From assembly GCA_937922045.1 (NCBI GenBank), contig CAKZXA010000042.1, forward strand, positions 1 through 64,000: a DNA stretch of 64,000 nt. The letters run 5' to 3'. The notes under the pieces are model-generated. The model saw only the letters and a list, made by a program, of their open reading frames with translations. It had not been told where the DNA came from and made no database searches. The stretch's first letter is position 1. Every line of letters begins with the position of its first letter. This document shows positions 45,027 through 54,399 of the stretch, piece by piece. Position numbers and translations under genes: made by a program. The DNA comes from an uncultured Acidimicrobiales bacterium. Its GTDB lineage: Bacteria > Actinomycetota > Acidimicrobiia > Acidimicrobiales > SZUA-35.

Positions 45027-46790
45027 ATGAGTAGGCCACCACAACGTAGAAATGGAACGACGGCGACGAAACGAAGCTCCGCTCGTCGAACCTCCCAACC
45101 GTCTCGAGCTGGTTCCACGCAGCGTTCGACGAAGAAGACAGCCAAGAAGACTGCATCGCGTAAGCCTGTGGCCAAGAAGGCCACAGCTAAGCGGACCACA
45201 GCCAAGAAGACAGCAACCAAGAAGACAGCAACCAAGAAAACAGCATCGCGTAAGCCTGCGGCGAAAAGGTCGACTGCTCGAAAACCTGTCGCAAAGAAGG
45301 CGACGGCCAAGAGGACCACAGCCAAGAAGGCCGCATCGCGTAAGCCTTCGGCCAAGAAGGCGACGGCCAAGAAGTCGACTGCTCGGAAACCTGCTGCCCG
45401 GAAGGCCACGAGCCGTAGATCGACAGGTCGTAAAACAACAGGTAACAAATCAATTCAGGGCAAGACGAGCGCCCGCTCTGCGGCCGAACGTCGGCGCGCT
45501 GCGGAACGCGGTGAGCTCGTATCGGCGACCCCCGGGGTAATCGACGTGGCCCGCCGCAACGCTGTTGGACGATCGGTCGGCCGGAGTCGGCCTGCATCAC
45601 AGACACAGCGGACCCGAAAACCACGAGCGAAACCGAAGACCTCGTCGAACGAACGGTCGCGCCGAAAGCGATCGCTGCGCATTACCGAGGTCGGCGAACG
45701 CTACGCCGCCTACCTGTCGCTCACCTTCCTTGGGCTCAGCCTCTTTGGCCTTGTGATGGTGCTGTCGGCAGCGTCGGTAACAAGCCTCCATTCAGAGGCC
45801 GCCTCTCCCTTTTTCCAGTTCAAGTCGCAAGCCCAGTGGGCCGCGATCGGATTGATTGCTTTCGTGGTGGCGGCCAAGATCGACTATCGGCAGCTGCGCC
45901 GCTTCGCTGCGCCAGGGATGATTGTTACCTTTGCGCTTCTGGTCGTCGTATTGATCCCTGGTGTCGGGCGAGAGGTCAACGGGGCCCAGCGATGGATCGG
46001 CGTTGGATCCTTCGTCATCCAGCCCGGTGAGTTGGCGAAGCTTGCTCTCGTCATCTTTGCTGCCGATCTGTTGGCCCGACGCGAGCGCCGCATGGATCGA
46101 CCTGAGCTTACGGTTCGACCGATCATGCTGACGGTGCTGGGCCTCTCGGCCCTGATCCTGCTGCAACCCAAGCTCGGAACGCCGATTATCCTCGCTGCCG
46201 TCGCCCTCCTTCTGCTCTTCGTATCAGGGGCTCGCCTAACGTCCTTGGCCGGGTGGACGACCTTTCTTGTTATCGCTGCTGCTGGCGCTGCATGGATCGA
46301 TGAGGAACGGCGAAGCCGCCTGTTGTCGTTCCAGGATCCCTGGCAGTTCAAACAGGGCGATGGTTTCCAGCTGATCCAAAGCCAGATCGGCGTTGTCGAT
46401 GGTGGCCTCTTTGGTGTCGGACTTGGCGGCAGCAAGGCCAAATGGGGATTTCTGCCATTCGCCCACACCGACTTCATCTTCGCCATCGTGGCTGAGGAGC
46501 TTGGATTCATCGGCGCCGTCTCGCTGATTGCGGCCTTCGTTCTCGTGGCGTGGCTGGGTATTCGAGCCTCAGGCCGTGCACCAGACCGATTTGGCATGCT
46601 GCTCGCTGCAGGCATCACACTCTGGCTTGTCTTTCAGGCATTTCTCAACATCGGCATGGTGATTGGAGTCTTGCCGGTCACGGGTGAGACGTTGCCCTTC
46701 ATCTCCGCCGGAGGATCGAGCCTTGTGACGATGCTGACAGCAGCAGGACTTTTAACGAACGTGGCCCGGCGAGGAGTAGACGATGACTGA
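45027..46790 (+). CDS. ftsW: FtsW lipid II glycosyltransferase with N-terminal histone H1-like lysine-rich tail
   Basis: 587 residues. Residues 1-~225 are a Lys/Ala/Arg/Thr/Ser low-complexity domain of repeated KKATAKR, AKKTAT and SRKPxAKK units, like the C-terminal tails of histone H1 or HU/Hc1-type bacterial proteins. The membrane part starts near residue 225 (YAAYLSLTFLGLSLFGLVMV) and has the SEDS pattern: FQFKSQAQW, GAQRWI, QPGELAKLALVI, the GGSKAKWGFLPFAHTDFIFAI loop, and LPVTGETLPFISAGGSS. The ATG has a strong AAGGAG eight bases upstream, so the tail is part of the protein. FtsW polymerises septal glycan; the tail must be cytoplasmic, where it could contact nucleic acid. Confidence 0.93.
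   Translation: MSRPPQRRNGTTATKRSSARRTSQPSRAGSTQRSTKKTAKKTASRKPVAKKATAKRTTAKKTATKKTATKKTASRKPAAKRSTARKPVAKKATAKRTTAKKAASRKPSAKKATAKKSTARKPAARKATSRRSTGRKTTGNKSIQGKTSARSAAERRRAAERGELVSATPGVIDVARRNAVGRSVGRSRPASQTQRTRKPRAKPKTSSNERSRRKRSLRITEVGERYAAYLSLTFLGLSLFGLVMVLSAASVTSLHSEAASPFFQFKSQAQWAAIGLIAFVVAAKIDYRQLRRFAAPGMIVTFALLVVVLIPGVGREVNGAQRWIGVGSFVIQPGELAKLALVIFAADLLARRERRMDRPELTVRPIMLTVLGLSALILLQPKLGTPIILAAVALLLLFVSGARLTSLAGWTTFLVIAAAGAAWIDEERRSRLLSFQDPWQFKQGDGFQLIQSQIGVVDGGLFGVGLGGSKAKWGFLPFAHTDFIFAIVAEELGFIGAVSLIAAFVLVAWLGIRASGRAPDRFGMLLAAGITLWLVFQAFLNIGMVIGVLPVTGETLPFISAGGSSLVTMLTAAGLLTNVARRGVDDD
45120..45440 (+). repeat. Degenerate lysine-codon repeats in the ftsW 5' region
   Basis: Imperfect tandem units of roughly 9-42 bases built on GCCAAGAAG, ACAGCC and GCATCGCGTAAGCCT recur; the GCATCGCGTAAGCCT block appears at least three times (near 45151, 45243 and 45331). 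They encode the Lys/Ala-rich tail and are likely to vary in copy number by recombination or slippage. Confidence 0.85.
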
Positions 46791-48018
46791 TCTGACCGCT
46801 GATGTCCCGACCGACGCCAGCTTCATCATTACTGGAGGTGGCACCGCTGGACACACCAACCCCGGGATTGCGGTAGCTCAAGCGCTCGTCGCCCGCGGTG
46901 TGCCGCAACACCAGGTCCACTTTGTTGGAGCGAAACGAGGCAACGAGGGCAAGCTGGTGTCAGCGGCCGGCTTCTCGATCGATTTGCTTCCTGGACGCGG
47001 GGTGCAACGACGGCTGACCAGAGCCAACATCGGCGCGGTCACCGGGCTCATCGGCGGCATGTTCAAAGGTCTTGCCATCGTGGCAAAGCGGCGGCCCAAG
47101 GCCGTTCTTTGCCTTGGGGGGTATGCCGCATTTGCAGCTTCAGCTGCCGCTGTCGTGCTTCGTATTCCGCTCATCGTGACCGAACAAAACGCACGAGCCA
47201 GCGCAGTCAATCGCCTCTTCGGGCCCCGAGCCCGTCGCTGTGCACTGCCTTTCCCCGATACCGATTTGCCAAACGGTGAGCTCACCGGCAATCCGATTCG
47301 AGCTGAGGTCGTGACGTCGGTTCAGCAAGCGGACCGGCAACGATCCCGCACCGACATCGTGACCCGCTATCGCCAGGCCAACCCTGAAAGCGACGTGGCC
47401 GACACAGCCCTCGATGGCAGAGTGTTGCTGGCGGTGTGGGCAGGATCGCTGGGAGCCACCCGCGTCAACAATGGTGTCGCTGAGCTGGCGAAGGTCTGGG
47501 CTGACCGCAGCGATGTGGCGATCTATCACATTGTGGGCCGACGGGACTGGTCCCGATTCGAAGCACCACCAGCGACTGAGACCGATGGCCTGCTCTACCT
47601 CACGGTCGACTACGAAAACCACATGGCCGATGTGCTTGTTGGCGCAGATCTGGCGCTGTGCCGGGCCGGCGCCTCGACCGTGGCTGAACTGGCCGTTGCA
47701 GGATTGCCATCGCTTCTCGTCCCCCTGCCGAACGCTCCCCGAGATCATCAGCGGGCCAACACCGCCGAGCTCGAAGCCGCAGGGGGCGCTCATGTGCTCG
47801 ATGATGCTGATGTCTCTGCCGACCGGCTGGATCTCCTTCTTGCGCCGCTGCTAACCGATGCTCGGAAGCGGCAAACCATGGCCGAGGCGGCTGCATCCAC
47901 CGCTCGCCCTCAAGCTGCCGACGCCGTCGCCTGCCTCCTGCTGGAAGCTGCTGGCGCTACCGGCCTGATCACCTCGTCCAACGCCGAACCACCGTTTGAT
48001 TTTGAGAAGAGGATATGA
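46783..48018 (+). CDS. murG: UDP-GlcNAc:lipid I N-acetylglucosaminyltransferase
   Basis: 411 residues. Converts lipid I to lipid II at the cytoplasmic membrane face. IITGGGTAGHTNPGIAVAQAL carries the N-terminal glycine-rich loop (with Ala as in many actinobacteria), then VHFVGAKRGNE, GGYAAFAASAAAVVLRIPLIVTEQNA, LTGNPIR and the UDP-binding DLALCRAGASTVAELAVAGLPSLLVPLP. Start overlaps ftsW by 8 bases. About 25-50 residues longer than typical, mainly by an insertion around residues 180-205. Confidence 0.95.
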   Translation: MTDLTADVPTDASFIITGGGTAGHTNPGIAVAQALVARGVPQHQVHFVGAKRGNEGKLVSAAGFSIDLLPGRGVQRRLTRANIGAVTGLIGGMFKGLAIVAKRRPKAVLCLGGYAAFAASAAAVVLRIPLIVTEQNARASAVNRLFGPRARRCALPFPDTDLPNGELTGNPIRAEVVTSVQQADRQRSRTDIVTRYRQANPESDVADTALDGRVLLAVWAGSLGATRVNNGVAELAKVWADRSDVAIYHIVGRRDWSRFEAPPATETDGLLYLTVDYENHMADVLVGADLALCRAGASTVAELAVAGLPSLLVPLPNAPRDHQRANTAELEAAGGAHVLDDADVSADRLDLLLAPLLTDARKRQTMAEAAASTARPQAADAVACLLLEAAGATGLITSSNAEPPFDFEKRI

Positions 48019-48021
48019 CCC

Positions 48022-49440
48022 GTGGGTCTCCCCCCGAAGAACACTCCACCGGCGAACACTGTCGATCTGTCGACACCAACGACGGTTCACATCGTTGGCA
48101 TAGGGGGCGCTGGCATGAGTGCCATCGCTGAAATCCTCGTAGGTACAGGCCATGAGGTGAGCGGCTCAGACCTGAATGGATCAGCCGTCGTCGAGCGGCT
48201 ACGGGAGCGCGGAATCATGGTGGCTGTCGGCCACGATGCAGCGAACCTTGGAGATGCTGAAGTTGTGGCTCACTCGACCGCAATCCCGGCAACCAATCCC
48301 GAGCTCGTCGCCGCGGTCGAAGGCGGTCTACCGGTTCTAAGGCGAGCCGACATTTTGGCCGCCATCACCAGAACGTGGTCGACGGTCTCGGTCGCTGGCA
48401 CCCATGGCAAAACCACGACCTCAGCGATGCTGACGATCGCCTTGAAGGGATCGGGTTTCGACCCGGCCTACATCGTCGGCGGTGATCTCCGCGATCTCGA
48501 TAGGGGAGCGGCGGTCGGATCTGGGGAGCTGCTCGTCGTCGAGGCCGACGAGAGTGACGGCACCTTTGTCGAACTTGATTCTCATGCCGTCATCGTCACC
48601 AACGTCGAACCCGACCACCTGGAGCATTACGGCGGCTTCGAGCCGCTGCGAGAGGCCTTCGTCCGCTTCGTACGGCAGGCTACCGGCCCCAAGGTGCTGT
48701 GCGCCGACGACCCAGGCTCGGCGGCCTTGGCCGAGCTCTTGGAAGGCACTCCCTCGCTCATCACCTACGGCACCGACCCTTCGGCAACGTGGCGCATCGT
48801 CGAACCTGTGCCGACCCCTTCGGGCGTCAGTTTTAAGGTCGTTGGCCCAGGCGGCGAAGCCAAGCTGAACCTGGGTCAGCCCGGCATGCACAATGCGCGC
48901 AATGCCACCGCCGCTCTTGTGACCGCTATAGCTCTTGGGGCCGACCTGGCGCGTGCGGCCGACGCTCTGTCGAACTTCGGCGGGGTAGGCCGCCGCTTCG
49001 AGCATCGAGGTAAGGCGGCGGGCGTGACGTTAGTAGACGATTACGCCCACCTCCCGACCGAGGTTGAGGCCGCCTTGTCCGCGGCTCGTTCCCTGGGACC
49101 CGAGCGACTCGTCGTGGCCTTTCAGCCCCATCGTTACAGCCGGACCGAGCAGCTTTGGTCGACCTTCGGCGACTCCTTCGTCGATGCCGACGTCCTCTTC
49201 GTCACGGGGATCTACGCCTCTGGTGAGGCCCCTCGGGAGAACATCACCGGCGACCTGATAGCGAAGGTCGTCTCCGAAGCCCACCCCGATCAGGACGTAC
49301 GGTATGTCGAATTACTCGACGATCTTGTTCCTGCGCTCGCCGCCGAACTCGGGTCTGGCGATCTCTGTATGACCTTGGGAGCGGGAGACCTTACCCTTAT
49401 CCCTGATCGTGTCTTGGCCGCGCTGGAGACAAAGGCCTGA
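48022..49440 (+). CDS. murC: UDP-N-acetylmuramate-L-alanine ligase
   Basis: 472 residues. First amino-acid addition to UDP-MurNAc. VHIVGIGGAGMSAIAEIL (Rossmann-like UDP site), VAGTHGKTTTSAML (P-loop), VVEADESDGTF, NVEPDHLEHYGG, GMHNARNATAA, and DDYAHLPTEVEAAL are all typical. GTG start, with GAGGA nine bases upstream; murG stops four bases before. Gene order murG-murC is as in most bacteria. Confidence 0.95.
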   Translation: MGLPPKNTPPANTVDLSTPTTVHIVGIGGAGMSAIAEILVGTGHEVSGSDLNGSAVVERLRERGIMVAVGHDAANLGDAEVVAHSTAIPATNPELVAAVEGGLPVLRRADILAAITRTWSTVSVAGTHGKTTTSAMLTIALKGSGFDPAYIVGGDLRDLDRGAAVGSGELLVVEADESDGTFVELDSHAVIVTNVEPDHLEHYGGFEPLREAFVRFVRQATGPKVLCADDPGSAALAELLEGTPSLITYGTDPSATWRIVEPVPTPSGVSFKVVGPGGEAKLNLGQPGMHNARNATAALVTAIALGADLARAADALSNFGGVGRRFEHRGKAAGVTLVDDYAHLPTEVEAALSAARSLGPERLVVAFQPHRYSRTEQLWSTFGDSFVDADVLFVTGIYASGEAPRENITGDLIAKVVSEAHPDQDVRYVELLDDLVPALAAELGSGDLCMTLGAGDLTLIPDRVLAALETKA

Positions 49441-49441
49441 C

Positions 49442-50386
49442 GTGAACAGACTGGACGCCTTGGCGGACGCGATCGGGACAACCGTCCAACGAGATGTGGC
49501 GCTAGGACCGCTCTGCACCTACAAGGTAGGTGGAGCAGCCAGCGTCTTTGTCGAAGCCTCGTCGACCGCTGATCTCGAGGCCGTTCGCTCCGCTTTGCTC
49601 CACGTCTATCCCGATCCGGACAGCCAATGTCCGGTCCTGGTGATTGGGAAGGGATCGAATCTTCTGGTGGCCGATCGGGGTGTGGCTGGGCTGGTCGTCA
49701 CCCTGGGCGATGCCTTCGCCGAGATCGATATAGATGAGGGTCGCCAGCAGGTCAGGGCGGGGGCTGCTGCCTTCCTCCCTGTCGTCGCCCGTCGCAGTGC
49801 TGCTGCCTCGTTGACCGGGTTCGAATGGGCGGTGGGCGTTCCGGGCTCGATCGGTGGCGCCGTTCGTATGAACGCCGGTGGCCACGGCTCCGACATGGCG
49901 GCTTCGCTGGTGCGCGTGTCAGTCTTTGACCTACGAGAGGGTGGCCCGTCCGAACGTGAGACCGCCGAGCTCGAACTTGGGTATCGCCACTCCAACCTGG
50001 CGTCGCATCAGATCGTTCTCTTCGCCGAACTCCAGCTTCGATCCGGTGAGCGTTCGGAATCCGAAGCCGAGATCAGCGAGATTGTTCGCTGGCGTCGAAA
50101 GAATCAACCCGGTGGACAAAACGCCGGGAGTGTCTTTGCGAATCCTGAAGGGGATTCGGCGGGGCGCATCATCGATGGCCTGGGTCTCAAGGGGCTCAGG
50201 GTGGGGACGGCCTCGGTCTCCGATAAGCATGCCAATTTCATTCAGGCCGATCCCGCAGGGTCCGCCGACGACGTCTTCACCCTGGTGCGTGACGTTCAGC
50301 AAAGGGTTTTTGACCGCACCGGCATTGAGCTGCGGCCGGAAAACCTTCTGATCGGTTTTGACCCAGATGGCGGTGAGCACTCGTGA
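49442..50386 (+). CDS. murB: UDP-N-acetylenolpyruvoylglucosamine reductase
   Basis: 314 residues. FAD/NADPH-dependent reduction to UDP-MurNAc. TYKVGGAASVFVEA, VIGKGSNLLVADRGV, VPGSIGGAVRMNAGG (FAD site), YRHSNL and QPGGQNAGSVFANP with catalytic Ser, and SDKHANFI with Lys/His identify it. GTG 49442 starts one base after the murC stop; an earlier in-frame start (49409) would overlap murC by 32 bases. murB is often outside the cluster in actinobacteria, so its place between murC and ftsQ is worth noting. Confidence 0.94.
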   Translation: MNRLDALADAIGTTVQRDVALGPLCTYKVGGAASVFVEASSTADLEAVRSALLHVYPDPDSQCPVLVIGKGSNLLVADRGVAGLVVTLGDAFAEIDIDEGRQQVRAGAAAFLPVVARRSAAASLTGFEWAVGVPGSIGGAVRMNAGGHGSDMAASLVRVSVFDLREGGPSERETAELELGYRHSNLASHQIVLFAELQLRSGERSESEAEISEIVRWRRKNQPGGQNAGSVFANPEGDSAGRIIDGLGLKGLRVGTASVSDKHANFIQADPAGSADDVFTLVRDVQQRVFDRTGIELRPENLLIGFDPDGGEHS

Positions 50387-51366
50387 AACAGTCGGCCACC
50401 CGCCCGGACCGGATGCCCAAGTCCACCAAGAGCAGCCGTCCGTCGGCTCGCCCGAACCCTCCGTCTCGACCGCCTCGGGCCCGTACCGCTCCTAAGGGTC
50501 AGCGGCGAGCGATGGACGATCGCTTCAGCAGCCGCCGGATGGAGGCTGAACGCCAAGCAGGAGCCCGCCGTTTGCGAATAGTTGCTGCACTGAGTGCTCT
50601 GTCGACGCTGTTCATCATGGCGATCGGCTTCGTCAACAGCTCATGGTTCGCGGTCGATGAAGTTCTGGTTGTTGGTTCAGAGCGTTCCAACTCGCTCGAC
50701 ATCATTGAGGCCTCGGCCATCTCGGTTGGCCTGGGCCTTCTCGATGTGGATGCGGAAGCCGCAAGTCGCAGGGTGGAGCAGGTTCCCTGGGTTGGCACGG
50801 CCGACGTTCGACGCTCGTGGAATGGCCGTGTCGAAATTGCGATCGTGGAACGGGGCCCCGTCGCTGCTCTTCCGGCGCCCGGTGGCTACGCCATGGTCGA
50901 CCATTGGGGCCGTCAGCTCGAGGTTGTCGAGGCGCCAGGCGAGGGCTTCATCGCGATCAGTGGTGTGCAGGCGTCGGGAGTTCCTGGCGAGCTGGCTCCG
51001 GCCGAGTCGGCCCAGGTGATACACCTGGTTCAGGCTCTGGTGCCGTCGGTCGAGAGACAGATCGACGTTATCAGCCTGATCGACAACCAAGTGGTAGTAG
51101 ATTTGGCAGTGGGTGGGCAAGCGCGGTTCGGCGATGCAACCGACATCGAGCTCAAGGTTCAATCGCTGGAGACCCTACTCGAACGGGTAGATCTTCGGTG
51201 CTTGGCCATGATCGATGTCAGTGTGCCGTCCGCTCCTTCGGTCAGGAGAATCGATGAGAATACCTCAGCAGATGTCAGGCTCGGCGACGATGGTGAAGAG
51301 CCCGTTGGCGATAGCAGCGAAAATGATGGTGAACAAGAACCTAATGCCGCCATCAACGACTGCTAG
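50383..51366 (+). CDS. ftsQ: Cell division protein FtsQ
   Basis: 327 residues. A Pro/Arg/Ser-rich cytoplasmic tail of about 65 residues, one membrane helix (IVAALSALSTLFIMAIGFV), a POTRA domain starting WFAVDEVLVVGSERSNSLDI, and the FtsQ beta domain (WVGTADVRRSWNGRVEIAIVERGPVAAL). Binds FtsL/FtsB in the periplasm and links early and late divisome. An acidic C-terminal tail rich in Glu/Asp is present. Overlaps murB by 4 bases. Confidence 0.9.
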   Translation: MKQSATRPDRMPKSTKSSRPSARPNPPSRPPRARTAPKGQRRAMDDRFSSRRMEAERQAGARRLRIVAALSALSTLFIMAIGFVNSSWFAVDEVLVVGSERSNSLDIIEASAISVGLGLLDVDAEAASRRVEQVPWVGTADVRRSWNGRVEIAIVERGPVAALPAPGGYAMVDHWGRQLEVVEAPGEGFIAISGVQASGVPGELAPAESAQVIHLVQALVPSVERQIDVISLIDNQVVVDLAVGGQARFGDATDIELKVQSLETLLERVDLRCLAMIDVSVPSAPSVRRIDENTSADVRLGDDGEEPVGDSSENDGEQEPNAAINDC

Positions 51367-51378
51367 CCTGGGTAGTCA

Positions 51379-52512
51379 ATGAGCAGCCAGAACTATGTGG
51401 CCGTCGTCAAAGTCGTCGGTGTCGGCGGCGGCGGGTGCAACGCAGTAAATCGAATGATTGACGCCGGGTTGCGAGGCGTCGAATTCGTCGCGGTCAATAC
51501 CGATGCCCAGGCGCTGCTAATGAGCGACGCCGAGGTCAAGATCCATATCGGCCGGGAACTCACACGAGGTCTCGGGGCCGGTAGTGATCCTGCGGTCGGT
51601 GAGCAGGCGGCCGAAGAACACCGCGATGAGATCAGCGAAGCCCTCTCCGGGGCCGACATGGTCTTCATCACCGCGGGTGAGGGCGGAGGAACCGGAACCG
51701 GTGCTGCCCCGGTCATCGCTGAGATCGCCAAGAGCCAAGGGGCGCTAACGATCGCTGTGATCACTCGTCCCTTCAGGTTCGAGGGGCGCCGCCGAGCGGC
51801 CCAGGCCGATGACGGCATCAAGAAGCTCCGGGACAAGGTCGATACCCAGATCGTTATCCCGAACGACCGATTGCTCTCGATCGCCGATGATGATACTTCG
51901 ATGGTGGCCGCCTTCCGGATGGCCGACGAGATCCTTCTGCAGGGTGTCTCCGGTATCGCCGACCTGATCACCACACCTGGCCTGATCAACACCGACTTCG
52001 CCGATGTACGCATGATCATGCACGAGGCTGGCAGCGCCCTGATGGGGATCGGGCGAGCGCAGGGCGAGAACCGCTCTGTGGCTGCGGCTCGGGCCGCTAT
52101 CGCGAGCCCACTGCTGGAGGCATCGATCGAAGGCGCACGCGGCATCCTGTTGACGATTGCTGGGTCGAGCGAGCTCGGCCTGTTCGAAGTCAACGAGGCG
52201 GCGGAGATTATCCATGATGTCGCTCATCCCGATGCTAACATAATCTTCGGCACGGTTGTCGATGAAACATTGGATGATGAGATCCAAGTCACGGTTATCG
52301 CCGCTGGGTTCGACCGCTACGACGAGGACTCACCCCTGCTCGAATCTCAGGGTCCAGCCTTTACGACGAGGGAATCCTCGGAGCGTGAAGACCAGCAGCC
52401 TGCGGGCCGTTCTGGCCGCCAGGAGCCTCGACGCGAGTCTTTTGAACTCTTCGACGATGAGGATCTCGACGATCCTGATGACGAGTTCGACGTCCCATCG
52501 TTTCTGAGGTAG
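51379..52512 (+). CDS. ftsZ: Cell division GTPase FtsZ
   Basis: 377 residues. Tubulin-like GTPase forming the Z-ring. [16 protein letters not shown], the tubulin signature [19 protein letters not shown]7-loop [17 protein letters not shown], and [10 protein letters not shown] are intact. The C-terminal linker is acidic ([10 protein letters not shown]) and ends VPSFLR, the conserved peptide that binds SepF or other tethers. No ftsA precedes it, as usual for actinobacteria. ATG lies 12 bases after ftsQ. Confidence 0.97.
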   Translation: MSSQNYVAVVKVVGVGGGGCNAVNRMIDAGLRGVEFVAVNTDAQALLMSDAEVKIHIGRELTRGLGAGSDPAVGEQAAEEHRDEISEALSGADMVFITAGEGGGTGTGAAPVIAEIAKSQGALTIAVITRPFRFEGRRRAAQADDGIKKLRDKVDTQIVIPNDRLLSIADDDTSMVAAFRMADEILLQGVSGIADLITTPGLINTDFADVRMIMHEAGSALMGIGRAQGENRSVAAARAAIASPLLEASIEGARGILLTIAGSSELGLFEVNEAAEIIHDVAHPDANIIFGTVVDETLDDEIQVTVIAAGFDRYDEDSPLLESQGPAFTTRESSEREDQQPAGRSGRQEPRRESFELFDDEDLDDPDDEFDVPSFLR

Positions 52513-52520
52513 CTCCAACG

Positions 52521-53201
52521 GTGGGAGATGACGGATTGACGGATCGGTCGCTGCCGTCGATCGAAGAATTGCAGAGCAGGCTCTTTGAGGTGCAAGACCG
52601 TATTTCGGCTGCCTCAACCGACGGAGCGACGGTTGCTATCGTCGGGGTGACCAAGACGTTTCCGGCTGTCTTGATACGACGCGCTCTGGCCGCCGGTCTG
52701 GTTCTTATCGGTGAGAACTACGGACAGGATCTCGAGGCGAAAGCGGCCGAGCTCGCCGGCCTTGATCCCGCCCCTCAATGGCATTTCATCGGGCAGCTTC
52801 AAAGGAACAAGATCAAGCGACTGGCAGGGATCGTTGACGTGTGGCATACCGTGGATCGGTCGTCGATCGTCTCTGAGCTGGAAAAGCGGGCGCCGGGAGC
52901 CCATATCTACGTCCAGGTCAATACAACTGACGAGCCGCAGAAAGCCGGTTGTTCAGAGGCCGAAAGCGCTCAGATCGTGGATGAGGCGAGAGCCGCTGGC
53001 CTTCAGATCGATGGATTGATGACGATTGGACCGACCTCAGGTGAAGACCCGCGACCGAGTTTTGAGCGTTTGAGGTCGCTGGCGGAGCAACATGGTGTCG
53101 GTGGGTTGTCGATGGGAATGAGCGGTGACTACGAGACAGCGGTTGCTTGCGGGGCGACGGTCGTTCGTCTCGGATCAGTACTGTTCGGCCCACGGGGTTA
53201 G
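52521..53201 (+). CDS. YggS/PROSC-family pyridoxal-phosphate-binding protein
   Basis: 226 residues, alanine-racemase-like barrel. GVTKTFPAVLIRRALAAG contains the PLP-binding Lys, GENYGQDLEAKAAEL, WHFIGQLQRNKIKR and the C-terminal SMGMSGDYETAVACGATVVRLGSVLFG are characteristic. It maintains PLP homeostasis; no enzymatic activity is established. In actinobacteria it often lies between ftsZ and sepF, here without the intervening YfiH/PgeF gene. GTG start, 8 bases after ftsZ. Confidence 0.92.
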   Translation: MGDDGLTDRSLPSIEELQSRLFEVQDRISAASTDGATVAIVGVTKTFPAVLIRRALAAGLVLIGENYGQDLEAKAAELAGLDPAPQWHFIGQLQRNKIKRLAGIVDVWHTVDRSSIVSELEKRAPGAHIYVQVNTTDEPQKAGCSEAESAQIVDEARAAGLQIDGLMTIGPTSGEDPRPSFERLRSLAEQHGVGGLSMGMSGDYETAVACGATVVRLGSVLFGPRG

Positions 53202-53290
53202 ATTGGCGACCGACCCGCTCGTACGAACTTGTGAACCATGAGCCATCCTTGCGGTGTCAGTAACTAGACTTCACAACAAGGAGAGTTGAG

Positions 53291-53989
53291 ATGTCGCTGT
53301 TGCGAGCGTTGCGCGCGTATGTGGGCCTCGGCCCTGATGATGGGTACGAAGGCGAGTATCTGCGCGACCTTGACCCGGCGGAACCGACCATCGATCTTAC
53401 GGAATCCTCTACCCCAACCTCGAGGTCAGGATCAGCTGGATCGTCTCGGCCGGGCAACAACGCCTACAAGGCGGCCTCAGCCGACGAGCTCGCTCGACTG
53501 GGGTTCGATCGCATCGAGAAGCCGTCCAATGGAGTGGGAAATGGTGCCCACGTAAAGCGAGCAGCCGACGCTCACCGTGCCGAAGAGCATCGAGCTGAAG
53601 CCACGGAGGCCGAGCTTCGTGCTGAATTCGCTGATGAGCAGCAGACCTCGGTAGATAACCAACAAGACGCGGACCAACAGCAAGGACACGCCGTGGTGCA
53701 CTCCCTCGATTCGATTCGAACCAAGCCCAAGACGATCGTTCCAGAAACGTTCTCTGACGCAAAGCTGGTGGCCGATGAGTTCAAATTGAACGTTCCGGTC
53801 GTCCTGAACCTTCAAGGTAGCGATCGTGAACTAGCCCGTCGCCTCATCGATTTCACGTCGGGGCTCTGTTACGCACTGGATGGGAGCATGGAGAAGATTG
53901 CCTCCCAAGTCTTCCTGGTTACTCCCGACGGCATTGCGATTGACGATGAGGACCGTGACAAGATTAAGCAGCGAGGGTATGCGCGATGA
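53291..53989 (+). CDS. sepF: Cell division protein SepF
   Basis: 232 residues. N-terminal MSLLRALRAYVGLGPDDGYE resembles the amphipathic membrane-targeting start. A long Ser/Thr/Glu/Gln-rich linker (residues ~35-150) follows, then the SepF core (PKTIVPETFSDAKLVADEF, VVLNLQGSDRELARRLIDFTSG, QVFLVTPDGI). SepF tethers and bundles FtsZ and replaces FtsA in actinobacteria. AAGGAG seven bases before ATG. Linker is longer than in most relatives. Confidence 0.94.
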   Translation: MSLLRALRAYVGLGPDDGYEGEYLRDLDPAEPTIDLTESSTPTSRSGSAGSSRPGNNAYKAASADELARLGFDRIEKPSNGVGNGAHVKRAADAHRAEEHRAEATEAELRAEFADEQQTSVDNQQDADQQQGHAVVHSLDSIRTKPKTIVPETFSDAKLVADEFKLNVPVVLNLQGSDRELARRLIDFTSGLCYALDGSMEKIASQVFLVTPDGIAIDDEDRDKIKQRGYAR

Positions 53990-54252
53990 CCGTGACCTAT
54001 GTACTGATTTTGCTGCTTCTGGTCTTCCAGACTTTCATGCTTCTCCGCCTCGTGTTGCCCCTGTTCCCGACGCCAGACGCTTCGCCGGTAACCGCCGTAA
54101 GATCGCTTTCTTTCCGGATAACTGACCCGGTCGTCGTGCCCCTGCGACGCTCACTTCCGCCCCTACCAGGCTCGGCGGGCGGCTTTGGCTTGGCCGAGCT
54201 GGTGGTGCTCATCGCCTTGTCGATCTTGCTGCGTATCCTCACCAGCATCTAG
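53986..54252 (+). CDS. YggT-family membrane protein
   Basis: 88 residues with two membrane helices (residues 3-23 and 68-87) separated by SFRITDPVVVPLRRSLPPLPG, the hallmark YggT loop. Found downstream of sepF in most Gram-positive clusters and linked to division and membrane organisation. Overlaps sepF by 4 bases. Confidence 0.9.
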   Translation: MTVTYVLILLLLVFQTFMLLRLVLPLFPTPDASPVTAVRSLSFRITDPVVVPLRRSLPPLPGSAGGFGLAELVVLIALSILLRILTSI

Positions 54253-54399
54253 CGACGGAGTCCAGCGGTCTGCCCGTTCTCGCCCAACGGTTTTCGCTAG
54301 GTAGATCATCGCAGAGCGCTGGGCCATTCGGACAGGTGCTCATGTCGCTGGTTGTTCCAAGCGGTGGGCGCTTCGGGATCTGTGGGTTAACCTAGGGCC

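Noticed and set aside
44981-45448. Minus-strand ORF with repeated hydrophobic LAVAFLA-type units
   Set aside because: It is the antisense shadow of the ftsW lysine repeats; no ribosome site or independent support.
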